From assembly GCF_900115505.1 (NCBI RefSeq), contig NZ_FOWQ01000008.1, positions 212,971 to 276,970 of the forward strand: a stretch of DNA of 64,000 nucleotides, read 5' to 3'. The notes beneath the pieces were generated by a model that saw only the letters and a program-made list of their open reading frames with translations, was not told the origin of the DNA and made no database searches. Position numbers and translations under genes: made by a program. Shown here piece by piece: positions 1 to 8,880 of the stretch. The DNA comes from Geodermatophilus dictyosporus (GTDB taxonomy: Bacteria; Actinomycetota; Actinomycetes; Mycobacteriales; Geodermatophilaceae). Within the stretch, counting starts at the first letter, position 1; every line of letters begins with the position of its first letter.

Positions 1-39
1 CGGCGACGGCGTCCGCACCGCACGACCGGACGGACGGCC

Positions 40-1590
40 ATGAGCGCGCAGCCCCCGCAGGACGCCGACTCCCACCTCGCCCAGCTGGGCTACCAGCAGC
101 GCCTCGACCGCAGCATCGGCGGCTTCTCCAGCTTCGCCGCCGGCGTCAGCTACATCTCCATCCTGACCGGCACCTTCCAGCTGTTCTACTTCGGCTTCGG
201 TGCCGGTGGCGCGGCCTACGTCTGGTCCTGGCCCATGGTCTTCGTCGGCCAGCTCACGGTCGCGCTGTGCTTCGCCGAGCTGGCCGCCCGCTACCCGGTG
301 GCCGGCTCGCTCTACAACTGGACCAAGCGGCTGGGCAGCCGGACGACGGCGTGGATGACCGGCTGGATGATGCTCACCGCGTCCGTCGTCACCCTGTCGG
401 CGACGGTGCTCGCCTACCAGATCACGCTGCCGCAGCTGTGGTCGGGCTTCCAGGTCGTCGGCGACGGCACCGGCACCTACGACTTCGCGGTCAACGCGGT
501 GATCCTGGGCAGCGCCCTCATCCTGTTCACCACGCTGGTCAACGCCTTCGGCGTGCGGCTCATGGCGCGGATCAACAGCGCCGGGGTGTTCATCGAGCTG
601 GTCGCCGCGGTGCTGATCGTCGTCATCCTCGCGCTCGCGGTGACCCGGAGCCCGCTCGACGTGCTCACCGACACCGGCGGCCGCGGGGCAGGGGAGGACG
701 GCGGCTACCTCGGCGCCTTCCTCGTCGCGGCGCTGGCCTCGGCCTACGTCATGTACGGCTTCGACACCGCCAGCTCGCTGGGCGAGGAGACGATCGAGCC
801 GCGCCGCACCGCGCCGCGGGCGATCCTCCGCGCGGTCACCGCGTCGTTCGTCCTGGGCGGCCTGATCCTGCTCTTCGGCCTCATGGCGGTGCGCGACCTG
901 GGCGACCCGGCGCTGTCCTCGAGCACCGGCGGCCTGCAGTACGTGCTGCTGCAGGCGGCGGGCCCGGCCCTGGGCAAGGCGGCACTCGCCTGCATCGTCG
1001 TCGCCATCACCGTGTGCTGCCTGGCGGTGCACACCGCCACGATCCGCATGGCCTTCGCCATGGCCCGCGACAACAACCTGCCCTTCAGCAGCCGGCTGGC
1101 GCGGGTGGACCCGAAGCGCAAGACGCCGGTGGTGCCCGCCGTGGTCACCGGGGTGCTCGCGGTGTCGATCCTGCTGGTCAACATCCGGCAGCCGCAGATC
1201 TTCACGGTGCTCACCAGCATCGCGATCATCATGGTGTACCTGGCCTACCTGCTGGTCACCGTGCCGATGCTGCTGGCCCGGCTGCGGGGGCGCTGGCCGG
1301 GGCCGGAGGCGGCCGGCGACCGGCGGTGGTTCTCCCTCGGCCGCTGGGGCCTGCCGGTCAACGCCCTGGCCGTGCTCTGGGGGGCGGGCATGGCGCTCAA
1401 CCTCGCCTGGCCCCGGCGCGAGGTCTACAACGCCACGGAGCCCCACCGCTGGTACCTGCAGTGGGGCGCGTTCGTGTTCATCGGCGCCATCGCGGCCGTG
1501 GGCCTGGCGTACTACCTGCTGCGCCAGCGGCACCGCACCGGCGTGCTGCCCGAGCACGCGCTGGTGACGGCGTCCCCCGCCGAGGCCTGA
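40..1590 (+). CDS. APC superfamily amino acid/amine permease
   Basis: Predicted 516-residue integral membrane transporter of the amino acid-polyamine-organocation (APC) superfamily, which takes up an amino acid or amine by secondary transport. About twelve hydrophobic segments lie between residues ~30 and ~490. The first-helix stretch GGFSSFAAGVSYIS, the loop AELAARYPVAGSLYNW and the cytoplasmic-loop motif GEETIEPRRTAPRAI are family signatures. The ATG at 40 is the most upstream start visible; only 39 bases precede it and they show no clear Shine-Dalgarno, so the true start could lie elsewhere. A LacI-type regulator follows 57 bp downstream in the same direction and then a CoA-ester lyase, so the three may form one catabolic unit. 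The transported substrate cannot be read from the sequence. Confidence 0.88.
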   Translation: MSAQPPQDADSHLAQLGYQQRLDRSIGGFSSFAAGVSYISILTGTFQLFYFGFGAGGAAYVWSWPMVFVGQLTVALCFAELAARYPVAGSLYNWTKRLGSRTTAWMTGWMMLTASVVTLSATVLAYQITLPQLWSGFQVVGDGTGTYDFAVNAVILGSALILFTTLVNAFGVRLMARINSAGVFIELVAAVLIVVILALAVTRSPLDVLTDTGGRGAGEDGGYLGAFLVAALASAYVMYGFDTASSLGEETIEPRRTAPRAILRAVTASFVLGGLILLFGLMAVRDLGDPALSSSTGGLQYVLLQAAGPALGKAALACIVVAITVCCLAVHTATIRMAFAMARDNNLPFSSRLARVDPKRKTPVVPAVVTGVLAVSILLVNIRQPQIFTVLTSIAIIMVYLAYLLVTVPMLLARLRGRWPGPEAAGDRRWFSLGRWGLPVNALAVLWGAGMALNLAWPRREVYNATEPHRWYLQWGAFVFIGAIAAVGLAYYLLRQRHRTGVLPEHALVTASPAEA

Positions 1591-1647
1591 CCCGCCCGGC
1601 CGGTCACCGCCGTCGGGACGTCCGGGCAGGATGGGTCACGGACGGCG

Positions 1648-2730
1648 ATGGGGGAGGCCATGGAACGCGACGTGCGCGAGCAGCCGACGCACCCGCACAG
1701 GGACGCGAGCGGACGACCGACGCTGCGGACGGTCGCCGCGCTGGCCGGCGTCCACGTGTCGACCGCCTCGCGGGTGCTCAACGGCAGCCAGGGCACCGGC
1801 GTGCGCACCGCCGGGGAGCAGACCAGCGACCGGATCCGGCGGATCGCCGAGGAGGTCGGCTACCGCCCGAACCCGCACGCGACGGGCCTGCGGACCCAGC
1901 GCAGCCACCTGGTCGGGGTGCTCGTGCCGCGCCTGGTGGACATCGTCCTGGCCACCATCTACGAGGGCGTCGAGGAGGCCTCGGCGTCCTTCGGCTACTC
2001 GACCTTCGTGGCCAACACCGGCGACGACCCGGCCGTGCAGCGGTCGCGCACCGAGATGGTGCTGTCCCGGCGGGTCGACGGCATGGTCTTCGGCGACGCC
2101 TACGAGGACGGCCGGTTCCTCGACGAGGTCGCCCGGCGCGGCGTGCCCTTCGTGCTCGTGTCCCGCCGGGCCGGCAGGCACCCCTCGGTGACCTGCGACG
2201 ACCTGCTCGGCGGGCGGCTGGCCGCCGAGCACCTGCTCGGCCTGGGGCACACCCGGCTCGGCGTCGTCGCCGGCGAGCCCTACGCCAGCACCGGCATCGA
2301 CCGCACCGCGGGCTTCGTCGCGGCCTGCCGCGAGGCCGGCGTGGACGTCCCGGCCGCGGCCGTGGTGCACACCCGCTTCGACACCGAGGGGGGCCGGTCG
2401 GGCATGGAGCGGCTGCTGGCGCTCGACGAGCCGCCGACCGCGGTGTTCGTGGTCAACGACTTCGCGGCGATCGGGGCCATGGGCGCGGCACGCGACGCCG
2501 GCCTGCGCGTGGGCAGCGACGTCGCCGTCGTCGGTTTCAACGACGTCCCGCTGGCCGCCGCCCTGCCGGTCGCCCTCACCACGGTCCGGTCGCCGATGCA
2601 CCGGATGGGCGTGCGGGCCGTCGAGCTGCTCATGGACCGGCTGGCCGGGCGGGCCGTGGAGTCGGAGCGGCTGCGACCGGAACTGATGGCGCGCGCCTCG
2701 ACGCTCGGGACGGGGACGCCGGGCCCCTGA
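1648..2730 (+). CDS. LacI family transcriptional regulator
   Basis: Sugar- or metabolite-responsive DNA-binding repressor, 360 residues. An N-terminal LacI helix-turn-helix is recognisable at residues ~22-75 (LRTVAALAGVHVSTASRVLNG), preceded by an unusually long hydrophilic leader. A periplasmic-binding-protein-like effector domain follows (LVGVLVPRLVDIVLATIYEGV through AVVGFNDVPLAAALPVALTTV). Start is uncertain: the ATG at 1648 gives the leader, and a second in-frame ATG at 1660 would trim four residues. It lies between the permease and the CoA-ester lyase on the same strand and probably controls one or both. The inverted repeat just downstream (2735-2752) is a possible target. The effector is unknown. 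Confidence 0.9.
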   Translation: MGEAMERDVREQPTHPHRDASGRPTLRTVAALAGVHVSTASRVLNGSQGTGVRTAGEQTSDRIRRIAEEVGYRPNPHATGLRTQRSHLVGVLVPRLVDIVLATIYEGVEEASASFGYSTFVANTGDDPAVQRSRTEMVLSRRVDGMVFGDAYEDGRFLDEVARRGVPFVLVSRRAGRHPSVTCDDLLGGRLAAEHLLGLGHTRLGVVAGEPYASTGIDRTAGFVAACREAGVDVPAAAVVHTRFDTEGGRSGMERLLALDEPPTAVFVVNDFAAIGAMGAARDAGLRVGSDVAVVGFNDVPLAAALPVALTTVRSPMHRMGVRAVELLMDRLAGRAVESERLRPELMARASTLGTGTPGP

Positions 2731-2734
2731 CCCC

Positions 2735-2752
2735 GTGTGCGCTGACGCACAC
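2735..2752. promoter_or_regulatory. Perfect inverted repeat GTGTGCG-ctga-CGCACAC
   Basis: Seven-base arms with a four-base centre, in the 41-bp gap between the LacI-type gene and the CoA-ester lyase start. It has no T-run. It could be an operator for the adjacent regulator or a short hairpin in the transcript. It does not look like the TGAAACG-type LacI operators found at 15.2 kb. Confidence 0.4.
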
Positions 2753-2771
2753 AGCGAGGATGGTCGGCGTG

Positions 2772-3605
2772 ATGGCACGCAGGAGAGTCGGTCCCGAGGA
2801 CGCCCGTTCGTGGCTGCTGGTCAACGGCGCCCGCCCCGAGCTGTTCGACCCCGCGCACGGGTCGCGCGCCGACCAGGTCGTGCTCGACATCGAGGACGCC
2901 GTCGACCCCGCGCGCAAGGACGAGGCGCGCGCCGGGGTGGCGCAGTGGCTGTCCGACGGCGAGCGGTCGGCGTGGGTGCGGATCAACGACCACTCCACCC
3001 CGTACTGGGAGGACGACGTCGCCACCCTGGCCGGCGTCCCCGGGCTGCTCGGCGTGGTGCTGGCCAAGACCGAGGCCGCCGAGCACGTCACCGAGACCTA
3101 CGACCGCCTCGGCGGCGCCACGCCCGTGCTCGCGCTGGTGGAGTCGGCGCTGGGCATCGAGGAGGCGGTGAGCACCGCCCGCGCCCGTGGCACCTTCCGG
3201 CTGGCCTTCGGCAGCGGCGACTACCGCCGCGACACCGGCACCAGCGCCGACGACCTGGCGATGGCCTACCCGCGCTCCCGGCTGGTCGTGGCCAGCCGCA
3301 TCGGCGAGCTGCCCGGCCCCATCGACGGGCCCACGGTCACCCACAGCCTCCCGGTGCTGCGCGAGCAGAGCGCCGTGACGGTCTCGCTGGGCCTCACCGG
3401 CAAGCTCTGTCTCGACCCCGACCAGGCGCCGGTGCTCAACGAGATCATCAGCCCCGCCCCCTCCGACGTCGCCTGGGCGCAGGACTTCCTGGCCGACTTC
3501 GACGCCCGCGGCCAGGTCGTCCGCGACGGCAGCGACCTGCCCCGGCTGGCCCGCGCCCGCAAGATCACCCGGCTGGCCGAGACGTTCGGCGTCCAGCCCG
3601 CCTGA
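2772..3605 (+). CDS. HpcH/HpaI-family CoA-ester lyase (CitE-like)
   Basis: 277-residue TIM-barrel enzyme of the HpcH/HpaI aldolase / citrate lyase beta-subunit group, which cleaves or forms C-C bonds in 3-hydroxyacyl-CoA-type esters using a divalent metal. The family signature is clear: the N-terminal strand SWLLVNGARPELFDPA, metal/phosphate region QVVLDIEDAVDPARKDEAR, VLAKTEAAEHV, the glutamate-containing strand LALVESALGIEEA, FGSGDYRRDTG and the end LGLTGKLCLDP. It is shorter than malyl-CoA lyases (~320) and typical of CitE-like proteins. The ATG at 2772 was chosen; a GTG three bases upstream is in another frame. It probably works with the upstream permease and regulator in catabolism of an unidentified carboxylate. 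Confidence 0.85.
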   Translation: MARRRVGPEDARSWLLVNGARPELFDPAHGSRADQVVLDIEDAVDPARKDEARAGVAQWLSDGERSAWVRINDHSTPYWEDDVATLAGVPGLLGVVLAKTEAAEHVTETYDRLGGATPVLALVESALGIEEAVSTARARGTFRLAFGSGDYRRDTGTSADDLAMAYPRSRLVVASRIGELPGPIDGPTVTHSLPVLREQSAVTVSLGLTGKLCLDPDQAPVLNEIISPAPSDVAWAQDFLADFDARGQVVRDGSDLPRLARARKITRLAETFGVQPA

Positions 3606-3609
3606 GCCC

Positions 3610-3647
3610 GGCGGGCCCGGCGGTCCCGCGGGACCGCCGGGCCCGCC
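3610..3647. terminator. 38-bp perfect palindrome, bidirectional terminator
   Basis: Every base of the left half pairs with the right half around a GC centre, giving an 18-bp GC-rich stem. It fills the whole gap between two convergent genes (ends at 3605 and 3648). There is no poly-T tract, as is common for actinobacterial terminators. It should stop transcription from both sides. Confidence 0.75.
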
Positions 3648-4358
3648 TCACACCGCGGTGGCGGTGACGAACGTGCAGACGCCGTCGCCGGAGCGGGGAC
3701 GGCGGGTGCGGATGCCCAGCAGCGCCAGCACCGCCATCTCCAGCCGGAAGGCCAGCCGCATCGGGCCCCGGTAGAAGTGGTCACCGCCGGTGCTGACCCG
3801 CAGGTCGCCGAAGCCGGCCAGCCGGACGTGCTCGGTCAGCGCCCAGTCCGGCAGCAGCGTGATGTGCCCCGGTGCGTGGTAGAAGCGCGGCCCGAAGACG
3901 TAGGGCGCGCCGCGCAGCAGGGTGAGCAGGCGCGAGTGGGGGTGCGTCACGTTCGGCGTGCTGAGCACCACCTGGTCCCCCGGCCGCAGCAGCGCCCGGA
4001 TGGAGCGCAGCACCTGCCGCGGGTTCTCCACGTGCTCCAGGGTCTCGACGCAGACCACCAGGTCGAAGGGCCCGCGCGTCTCGTCGGTCCAGTCGGGGTG
4101 GTCGAGGTCGAGCCGGGCGATCCAGTCGTGCGGCGGGTCGAGGTCGGTGGGGACGACGTCGAGGCCGGCGTCGCGCAGCCGCAGCGCCAGCGCGCCGCAG
4201 CCCGAGCCCACCTCGAGCACCCGGCCGCCGTCGGGCAGCGCGGCCCGCACCTGCTCCAGCGCGTACTCGTGCACGCCGGGTGCGGCGTGGATGCCGTGCC
4301 CCTTGTAGCTGGACACGGCGGGGGTCCGGGATCCGCTGGCCTGCTCGACGTCTGCCAC
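3648..4358 (-). CDS. Class I SAM-dependent methyltransferase
   Basis: 236-residue Methyltransf_11/23-type enzyme. The SAM-binding motif I is at residues ~44-56 (GGRVLEVGSGCGALAL), the acidic end of beta-2 is PTDLDPP, and motif post-I/IV is FDLVVCVETLEHVENP, followed by LRPGDQVVLSTPN and HITLLPDWALTEHVRLAGF, a pattern seen in sugar- or lipid-modifying methyltransferases such as UbiG-like proteins. The acceptor cannot be inferred. It converges on the CoA-ester lyase across the palindrome at 3610-3647. The C-terminal helix (MRLAFRLEMAVLALLGI) is hydrophobic and could associate with membrane. Confidence 0.82.
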   Translation of the reverse strand: MADVEQASGSRTPAVSSYKGHGIHAAPGVHEYALEQVRAALPDGGRVLEVGSGCGALALRLRDAGLDVVPTDLDPPHDWIARLDLDHPDWTDETRGPFDLVVCVETLEHVENPRQVLRSIRALLRPGDQVVLSTPNVTHPHSRLLTLLRGAPYVFGPRFYHAPGHITLLPDWALTEHVRLAGFGDLRVSTGGDHFYRGPMRLAFRLEMAVLALLGIRTRRPRSGDGVCTFVTATAV

Positions 4359-4415
4359 GCCCCCACCCTGTCAGTCGCGCCGTCGACCCGCCGACGCCAC
4401 CCCGGCGCGTCCGGC

Positions 4416-5360
4416 TCAGGCCAGCGCAGCCGCCTGCTCGGCGCACAGCTCGGCCAGTGCCTGGGGTGCCGAGCGGCACAGCCGCGGGAAGGCGAGGAAG
4501 CCGTGCGGCATGCCGACGTACTGCGTCAGGCGGACCGGCACGCCGGCCGCGCGCAGCACCTCGGCGTAGCGGTACCCGTCGTCGCGGATGGGGTCGTGCT
4601 CGGCGACCTGGATGAGCGCCGGCGGCAGCCCGGTGTGGTCGGCGGCGAACAGCGGCGAGGCGTGCGGCGCCCGCGGGTCCTGCCCACCCAGGTAGTGGTC
4701 GCGGAAGGCCAGGCAGTCGGCCCTGGTGAGGATCGGCGCGGAGGCGTTCTCGTCCATCGACGGGCTGCTCATCGTGAGGTCGACCGACGGGTAGACCAGC
4801 CCCTGGTGGGCGATGCGCGGGCCGGACCGCTCGCGCGCCATCAGGCTGACGACGGCGGCCAGGTTGCCGCCGGCGCTGTCGCCCATGACCGCCACCCGCG
4901 CGGGGTCGGCGCCGAACTCCGCCGCCCGCCCGACGACGTCGACCAGGGCCGCGTAGCAGTCCTCGGCCGCGGCCGGCCAGCGGTGCCCCGGCGCGAGCCG
5001 GTAGTCCACCGAGACGACGACGGCGCCGACCGTCGCCGCGACGTTGCTGCACAGCCAGTCGCCGGAGTCGAGGTTGCCCAGGGTCCAGCCGCCGCCGTGG
5101 AAGTGGACGACGAGCGGGAGCGTGCCGGCCGCGTCCGCGGGCCGGTAGGTGCGGACGGGCAGCGCGGCCACCTCGCCGCGCGCGGTCCCGTCGGTCAGGG
5201 TGACCCCGCGGGCCACGCCGCCCAGGAGGTGGTCGGTCACCGGGTTGTGGCCGATGCGCTGGCTCTGTACGCGGCGCAGCCGCTCGTCGTCCATCGTCGC
5301 GACCGACAGCCGGGACAGGGCCCGGCCGAGCAACCGCACCCGCAGGTCCATCCGTGCCAC
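4416..5360 (-). CDS. Alpha/beta hydrolase, hormone-sensitive-lipase family esterase
   Basis: 314-residue cytoplasmic esterase of the HSL (family IV) type. Visible hallmarks are the oxyanion motif HFHGGGW, nucleophile elbow GDSAGGN, the catalytic acid region EHDPIRDDG and the catalytic histidine in GMPHGFLAF near the C-terminus. Residues 1-60 form the usual cap region. It hydrolyses short- to medium-chain acyl esters in family members; the natural substrate is unknown. It is transcribed leftwards, 57 bp from the methyltransferase gene and ~40 bp from the amylosucrase upstream of it, so co-transcription with amylosucrase is possible. Confidence 0.87.
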   Translation of the reverse strand: MARMDLRVRLLGRALSRLSVATMDDERLRRVQSQRIGHNPVTDHLLGGVARGVTLTDGTARGEVAALPVRTYRPADAAGTLPLVVHFHGGGWTLGNLDSGDWLCSNVAATVGAVVVSVDYRLAPGHRWPAAAEDCYAALVDVVGRAAEFGADPARVAVMGDSAGGNLAAVVSLMARERSGPRIAHQGLVYPSVDLTMSSPSMDENASAPILTRADCLAFRDHYLGGQDPRAPHASPLFAADHTGLPPALIQVAEHDPIRDDGYRYAEVLRAAGVPVRLTQYVGMPHGFLAFPRLCRSAPQALAELCAEQAAALA

Positions 5361-5399
5361 GCGTCCTCCTCGGGGTCGTGCAGGTGGTCGGGGGTCGGG

Positions 5400-7436
5400 T
5401 CAGGGCTCGGCGAACCAGGCGAAGCCGAGCCCGGGGACGGTCAGCCGGCCGCTGCGCACGCCGAGTCGGCCGTCGCTGCCGTGCACCTGCACGAAGCTGC
5501 CGAAGCCGGTGACGGTGTCGGCGTCGACCTCCCGCGGGCGCGGCGAGAAGTTGGCGACGCCGACGAAGGCGCCGCTGCGCGGGTGCCGTCGCCGCCAGGC
5601 CAGCACCGCGTCGCTGCCGGCGTCGAGCAGTTCCGGCTCGGTGCCGCCGCGCAGCGCCAGCAGGGAGCGGCGCACCCGCCCGAGGTCCCGGATGCCGGCG
5701 AACACGCGGCCCTCCAGCGTGCCGGGCTCGCCGCGCCGGGCCGCGGCCGCCCAGTCCATCGGCGGGCGGTGCACCCAGCGGTTGTCCGGTGCCCGCGCGG
5801 GGTCGGCGAGGTAGCCGGCGTCGTTGCGCAGGGCCAGCTCGTCACCCATGTAGAGCAGCGGGATGCCGCCGAAGGCGTAGGCGACCGAGTAGAGCAGCAG
5901 CAGCCGGCGGACGCCGGCCTCGAGCGCGGCCGCGTCGTCGCGCTCCAGGGCGTCCTCGATGCCGCACAGCGACGCCGCCGAGCCGGAGACGCGGGCGTCG
6001 CCGGTGACCTCGTTCTCCTGGAACAGCGCGCCGCGGGCGAAGGAGCCGGGGAAGCGGCCGGAGTAGAAGTCGTTGAGGAAGCGCCGGTGGGCGAAGGCGT
6101 CGAGGCCGACCGCGGCGGCGTCGGCGTCGGTGATCGCCCAGCCGATGTCGTCGTGGCCGCGCACGTAGGTGACCCACGACGTCGACGGGGGGATCGCCCG
6201 CATCCGGCCCAGCGCCTGGCGGGCCAGCCGCACCTCGCCGGTGGCCAGGCTGCTCCACAGCAGCACCATGAGCTGGTTGTGGTAGGCCAGCTCGCACTCC
6301 GGGCGGAAGCGCTCGTGCGCGCCGAGGTACTGCACGAGGTCGTCCGGGGCGACGATCGCCTCGGCCTTGAACACGACGCCGGGCGCGGCCAGCCGGGTCA
6401 CCGCGTGCAGCAGCTGCAGCAGCGTGTGCCCCTCGGGCTGGTTCTGGCAGGTGGTGCCCATCCGCTTCCACATGAACGGGACGGCGTCCATGCGGAAGAC
6501 GTCGACGCCGCGGTTGGCCAGCCAGGTGATCTCGCCGAGCATCGCCAGCGTGACCTCGGGGTTGGTGTAGTCGAGGTCCCACTGGTAGGGCCAGAAGGTC
6601 GTCCACACCCAGCCGCCGGCGCCGCCGCGGGCCTCGGGCACCCAGCTGAAGGAGCCGGGGGCGCGGTCGGGGAAGACCTCGGGGATGGTCGCGTCGTAGG
6701 CGTCGGGCAGCGTCCGGTCGGGGAAGGCGGTGTAGAAGCCCTCGTACGCGGGGTCGCCGGCCAGCCACCCCTGCGCCCACGGGTGCTCGCGGGCGGTGTG
6801 GTTGAGCACCAGGTCGATGCACAGCGCCATGTCGCGCTCGTGCAGCGCCCCGGCCACCGCCTCCAGGTCGGCCATCGTGCCCAGCCGCGGGTCCACGGCG
6901 CGGTAGTCGGCCACCGCGTAGCCGCCGTCGTTCTCGCCCTCGCGGGGGGCGAGCAGCGGCATGAGGTGCAGGTAGGTGGTGCCCAGCTCGGCGAGGTGGT
7001 CGAGCTGCCCGGCCAGCCGGTCGAGGGTGCCGCAGAAGCGGTCGACGTAGCAGACGTAGCCCTGCACCCGGGTGCGCTGGAACCAGCCGGGGTCGAGCTC
7101 CCGCCGGCGGTCGAGGCGGCGCAGCGCCCGGGGCCGGTCCGCCGCCGCGGCCAGCGCGGTGCGCAGGACCCGCGCGAACAGGTCGTCGGCCCGGTCGCCG
7201 TAGAGCTCGGCCAGCGGCCCGTGGACGTCGACCAGCGCCAGGTCGACGCGGGTGAGGAAGGCGTCGGCCTCGTCCTCCCCCAGCGCCGCGGTGGCCTCGT
7301 CGGACAGCCGCCGCCGCAGCGCCGACCACACGCGGGTCGCGCCGTCCCGAGGGCCGCCCGCCGTGCCGGTGTCGCCCGCCGTCCCCGCCGTCGTCCCCGT
7401 CGTGGTCGCCGTCCCGTCGGTGTCCCCGCCTGCCAC
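5400..7436 (-). CDS. ams: Amylosucrase (GH13)
   Basis: 678-residue glycoside hydrolase family 13 transglucosidase that converts sucrose into fructose plus alpha-1,4-glucan. The amylosucrase-type N-terminal helical region (~30-115) precedes the barrel. Catalytic residues are visible: nucleophile D317 in VFRMDAVPF, acid/base E359 in FKAEAIVAPD, and D429 in YVRGHDDIGW. The surrounding blocks (MGTTCQNQPEGHTL, ELAYHNQLMVLLWSSLATGEV, FARGALFQENEVTGDARVSG) match the Neisseria/Deinococcus amylosucrase pattern rather than amylase or trehalose synthase. The first ~28 residues are a Thr/Gly/Ala low-complexity tail, so the real start may be a little downstream. No signal peptide is seen, consistent with intracellular glucan synthesis from imported sucrose. 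Confidence 0.9.
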   Translation of the reverse strand: MAGGDTDGTATTTGTTAGTAGDTGTAGGPRDGATRVWSALRRRLSDEATAALGEDEADAFLTRVDLALVDVHGPLAELYGDRADDLFARVLRTALAAAADRPRALRRLDRRRELDPGWFQRTRVQGYVCYVDRFCGTLDRLAGQLDHLAELGTTYLHLMPLLAPREGENDGGYAVADYRAVDPRLGTMADLEAVAGALHERDMALCIDLVLNHTAREHPWAQGWLAGDPAYEGFYTAFPDRTLPDAYDATIPEVFPDRAPGSFSWVPEARGGAGGWVWTTFWPYQWDLDYTNPEVTLAMLGEITWLANRGVDVFRMDAVPFMWKRMGTTCQNQPEGHTLLQLLHAVTRLAAPGVVFKAEAIVAPDDLVQYLGAHERFRPECELAYHNQLMVLLWSSLATGEVRLARQALGRMRAIPPSTSWVTYVRGHDDIGWAITDADAAAVGLDAFAHRRFLNDFYSGRFPGSFARGALFQENEVTGDARVSGSAASLCGIEDALERDDAAALEAGVRRLLLLYSVAYAFGGIPLLYMGDELALRNDAGYLADPARAPDNRWVHRPPMDWAAAARRGEPGTLEGRVFAGIRDLGRVRRSLLALRGGTEPELLDAGSDAVLAWRRRHPRSGAFVGVANFSPRPREVDADTVTGFGSFVQVHGSDGRLGVRSGRLTVPGLGFAWFAEP

Positions 7437-7504
7437 GGCTGCACCTTAGGACCGCGGTGCGGCCCGCTCCCCGCGTGCCCTGCCCGCGGGCGGTCGGGCC
7501 CCGC

Positions 7505-8791
7505 TCAGGCCGGCAGCAGGCGGACGGCGAGCACGGCGACGTCGTCGTCGGTGCCGTCGGGGACCACCCGGGTCAGCAGCCGGTCGCACAGCGCGTCGGC
7601 CGACAGCCCGCCGAGCCCGCGCAGCGCGTCGACCAGGCGGGCCATCCCGGTGTCGACGTCCTGCCGGCCGACCTCCACCAGCCCGTCGGTGACCAGCAGC
7701 ACCGTCTCCCCGGGCCGGAGCACGGTCTCCTGGTCGCTGCGGCGGGCGGGTTCCCGGGTGCCCAGCAGCCGCTCGGCGCGGGAGGACAGCACCCGCACGG
7801 CGGCGTCCGGCGCGACGAGCAGCGGCGGCAGGTGCCCGGCCGACGACCAGCGCAGCGTGCGGGTGCCGTCGGCCTCGGGCAGCTCCAGCCGGGCGACCAG
7901 CGCGGTCGCCAGCGTGCCGGTGTGCAGCCCGGAGAGCACCCGGTCGACGCGGTCGAGGGTGCGCGCCGGGCTGTCGGGGGAGTCGTAGGCCAGCGTGCGG
8001 ACGGCGCTGCGCAGCTGGGCCATCGCCGCGGCCGCCTCGACGCCGTGCCCGGTGACGTCGCCGATCACCAGCAGCGTCGCGCCGTCGGGCTGGGCGACGG
8101 CGTCGTACCAGTCCCCGCCGACCAGGGCCTGCGAGCCCGCGGGGCGGTAGCGGACGGCGATCTGCAGGCCCTCGCTCTCCGGCGGCGGGGTGAGCAGGCT
8201 GTGCTGCAGCGTCTCGGCCACCCGCAGCTGCCGGGAGTAGAGGCGGGTGTTGTGCAGCGCCAGCGCACCGCGGCGGCCGGCCTCCCGCGCGAGGTCGACC
8301 TCCGCGGGCGTGTGCGGCGGCCGGTCGCCGGTGCACACCAGCGACAGGACCCCGAACGCCGAGCCGCGCGCCTGCAGCGGCACCAGGAGGGCCGACCTCG
8401 GGTCCAGCCGCCGCCAGGCGTCGCGCACCGGGCCCTCCGGCAGCGCCTCGGGGCCGAGGTCGAGGTCGACCGGGCCGACCTGCACCGGCTCGCCCGACCG
8501 CAGGACGGCGGTCAGCGCGGCCTGGTCGCGGGGCGCGGCGACCCGCCCGGCGAGGTAGGTGTCGGCGTCGGCGAGCCGCTCGGGGTCGCGGTGCGCGCGG
8601 GACGTGCGGCCCGGGGCGCCGTCGCCGGCCATGACGGTGACCGTGGCCCAGTCGGCCAGCCGCGGCACCAGCAGGCGGGCGAGCCGGTCGGCGGCCTCGC
8701 CGGTGTCGAGCAGCTCGGCCAGCGACTCGGTCACCCCGGCGAGGAAGCGGACGCGCTCGTGCTCGGCCTGCTCGGGGGTGGGTCCGGTCAC
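7505..8791 (-). CDS. GAF-domain PP2C (SpoIIE/RsbU-type) phosphatase
   Basis: 428-residue serine phosphatase. Residues ~20-190 form a GAF-like sensor (ESLAELLDTGEAADRLARLLVP through PLQARGSAFGVLSLVCTG) and ~200-425 form a SpoIIE/RsbU PP2C domain. Metal-binding signatures are GGDWYDAV, VIGDVTGHGVEAAAAM, WSSAGHLPPLL and LLVTDGLVE, ending DDVAVLAVRL. Such enzymes dephosphorylate anti-sigma-antagonist (STAS) proteins in partner-switching. GTG at 8791 was chosen because residues align to the domain from there; upstream sequence in frame is not protein-like. It could act on the RsbS/RsbR proteins at 46.8-48.1 kb, but nothing links them beyond family logic. Confidence 0.85.
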   Translation of the reverse strand: MTGPTPEQAEHERVRFLAGVTESLAELLDTGEAADRLARLLVPRLADWATVTVMAGDGAPGRTSRAHRDPERLADADTYLAGRVAAPRDQAALTAVLRSGEPVQVGPVDLDLGPEALPEGPVRDAWRRLDPRSALLVPLQARGSAFGVLSLVCTGDRPPHTPAEVDLAREAGRRGALALHNTRLYSRQLRVAETLQHSLLTPPPESEGLQIAVRYRPAGSQALVGGDWYDAVAQPDGATLLVIGDVTGHGVEAAAAMAQLRSAVRTLAYDSPDSPARTLDRVDRVLSGLHTGTLATALVARLELPEADGTRTLRWSSAGHLPPLLVAPDAAVRVLSSRAERLLGTREPARRSDQETVLRPGETVLLVTDGLVEVGRQDVDTGMARLVDALRGLGGLSADALCDRLLTRVVPDGTDDDVAVLAVRLLPA

Positions 8792-8880
8792 CTCGGCTCC
8801 AGGTCGGTCGCCGGTCGGGCGACCGGCGCTGGGCGGGGAGCCTACGGGAGCTGCGGCCGGTCGCCGGCCTCCCGGCGCGG

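Noticed and set aside
267..3605. A long open frame over the permease and LacI gene
   Set aside because: It is Arg/Pro/His/Gly-rich out-of-frame reading in high-GC DNA; only its last 277 codons (from 2772) form a real protein, the CoA-ester lyase.
3777..7988. 1403-codon open frame opposite the methyltransferase, esterase and amylosucrase
   Set aside because: Composition is Arg/Gly/Val/Gln/His-rich without any domain; it is the complement of real genes on the minus strand.
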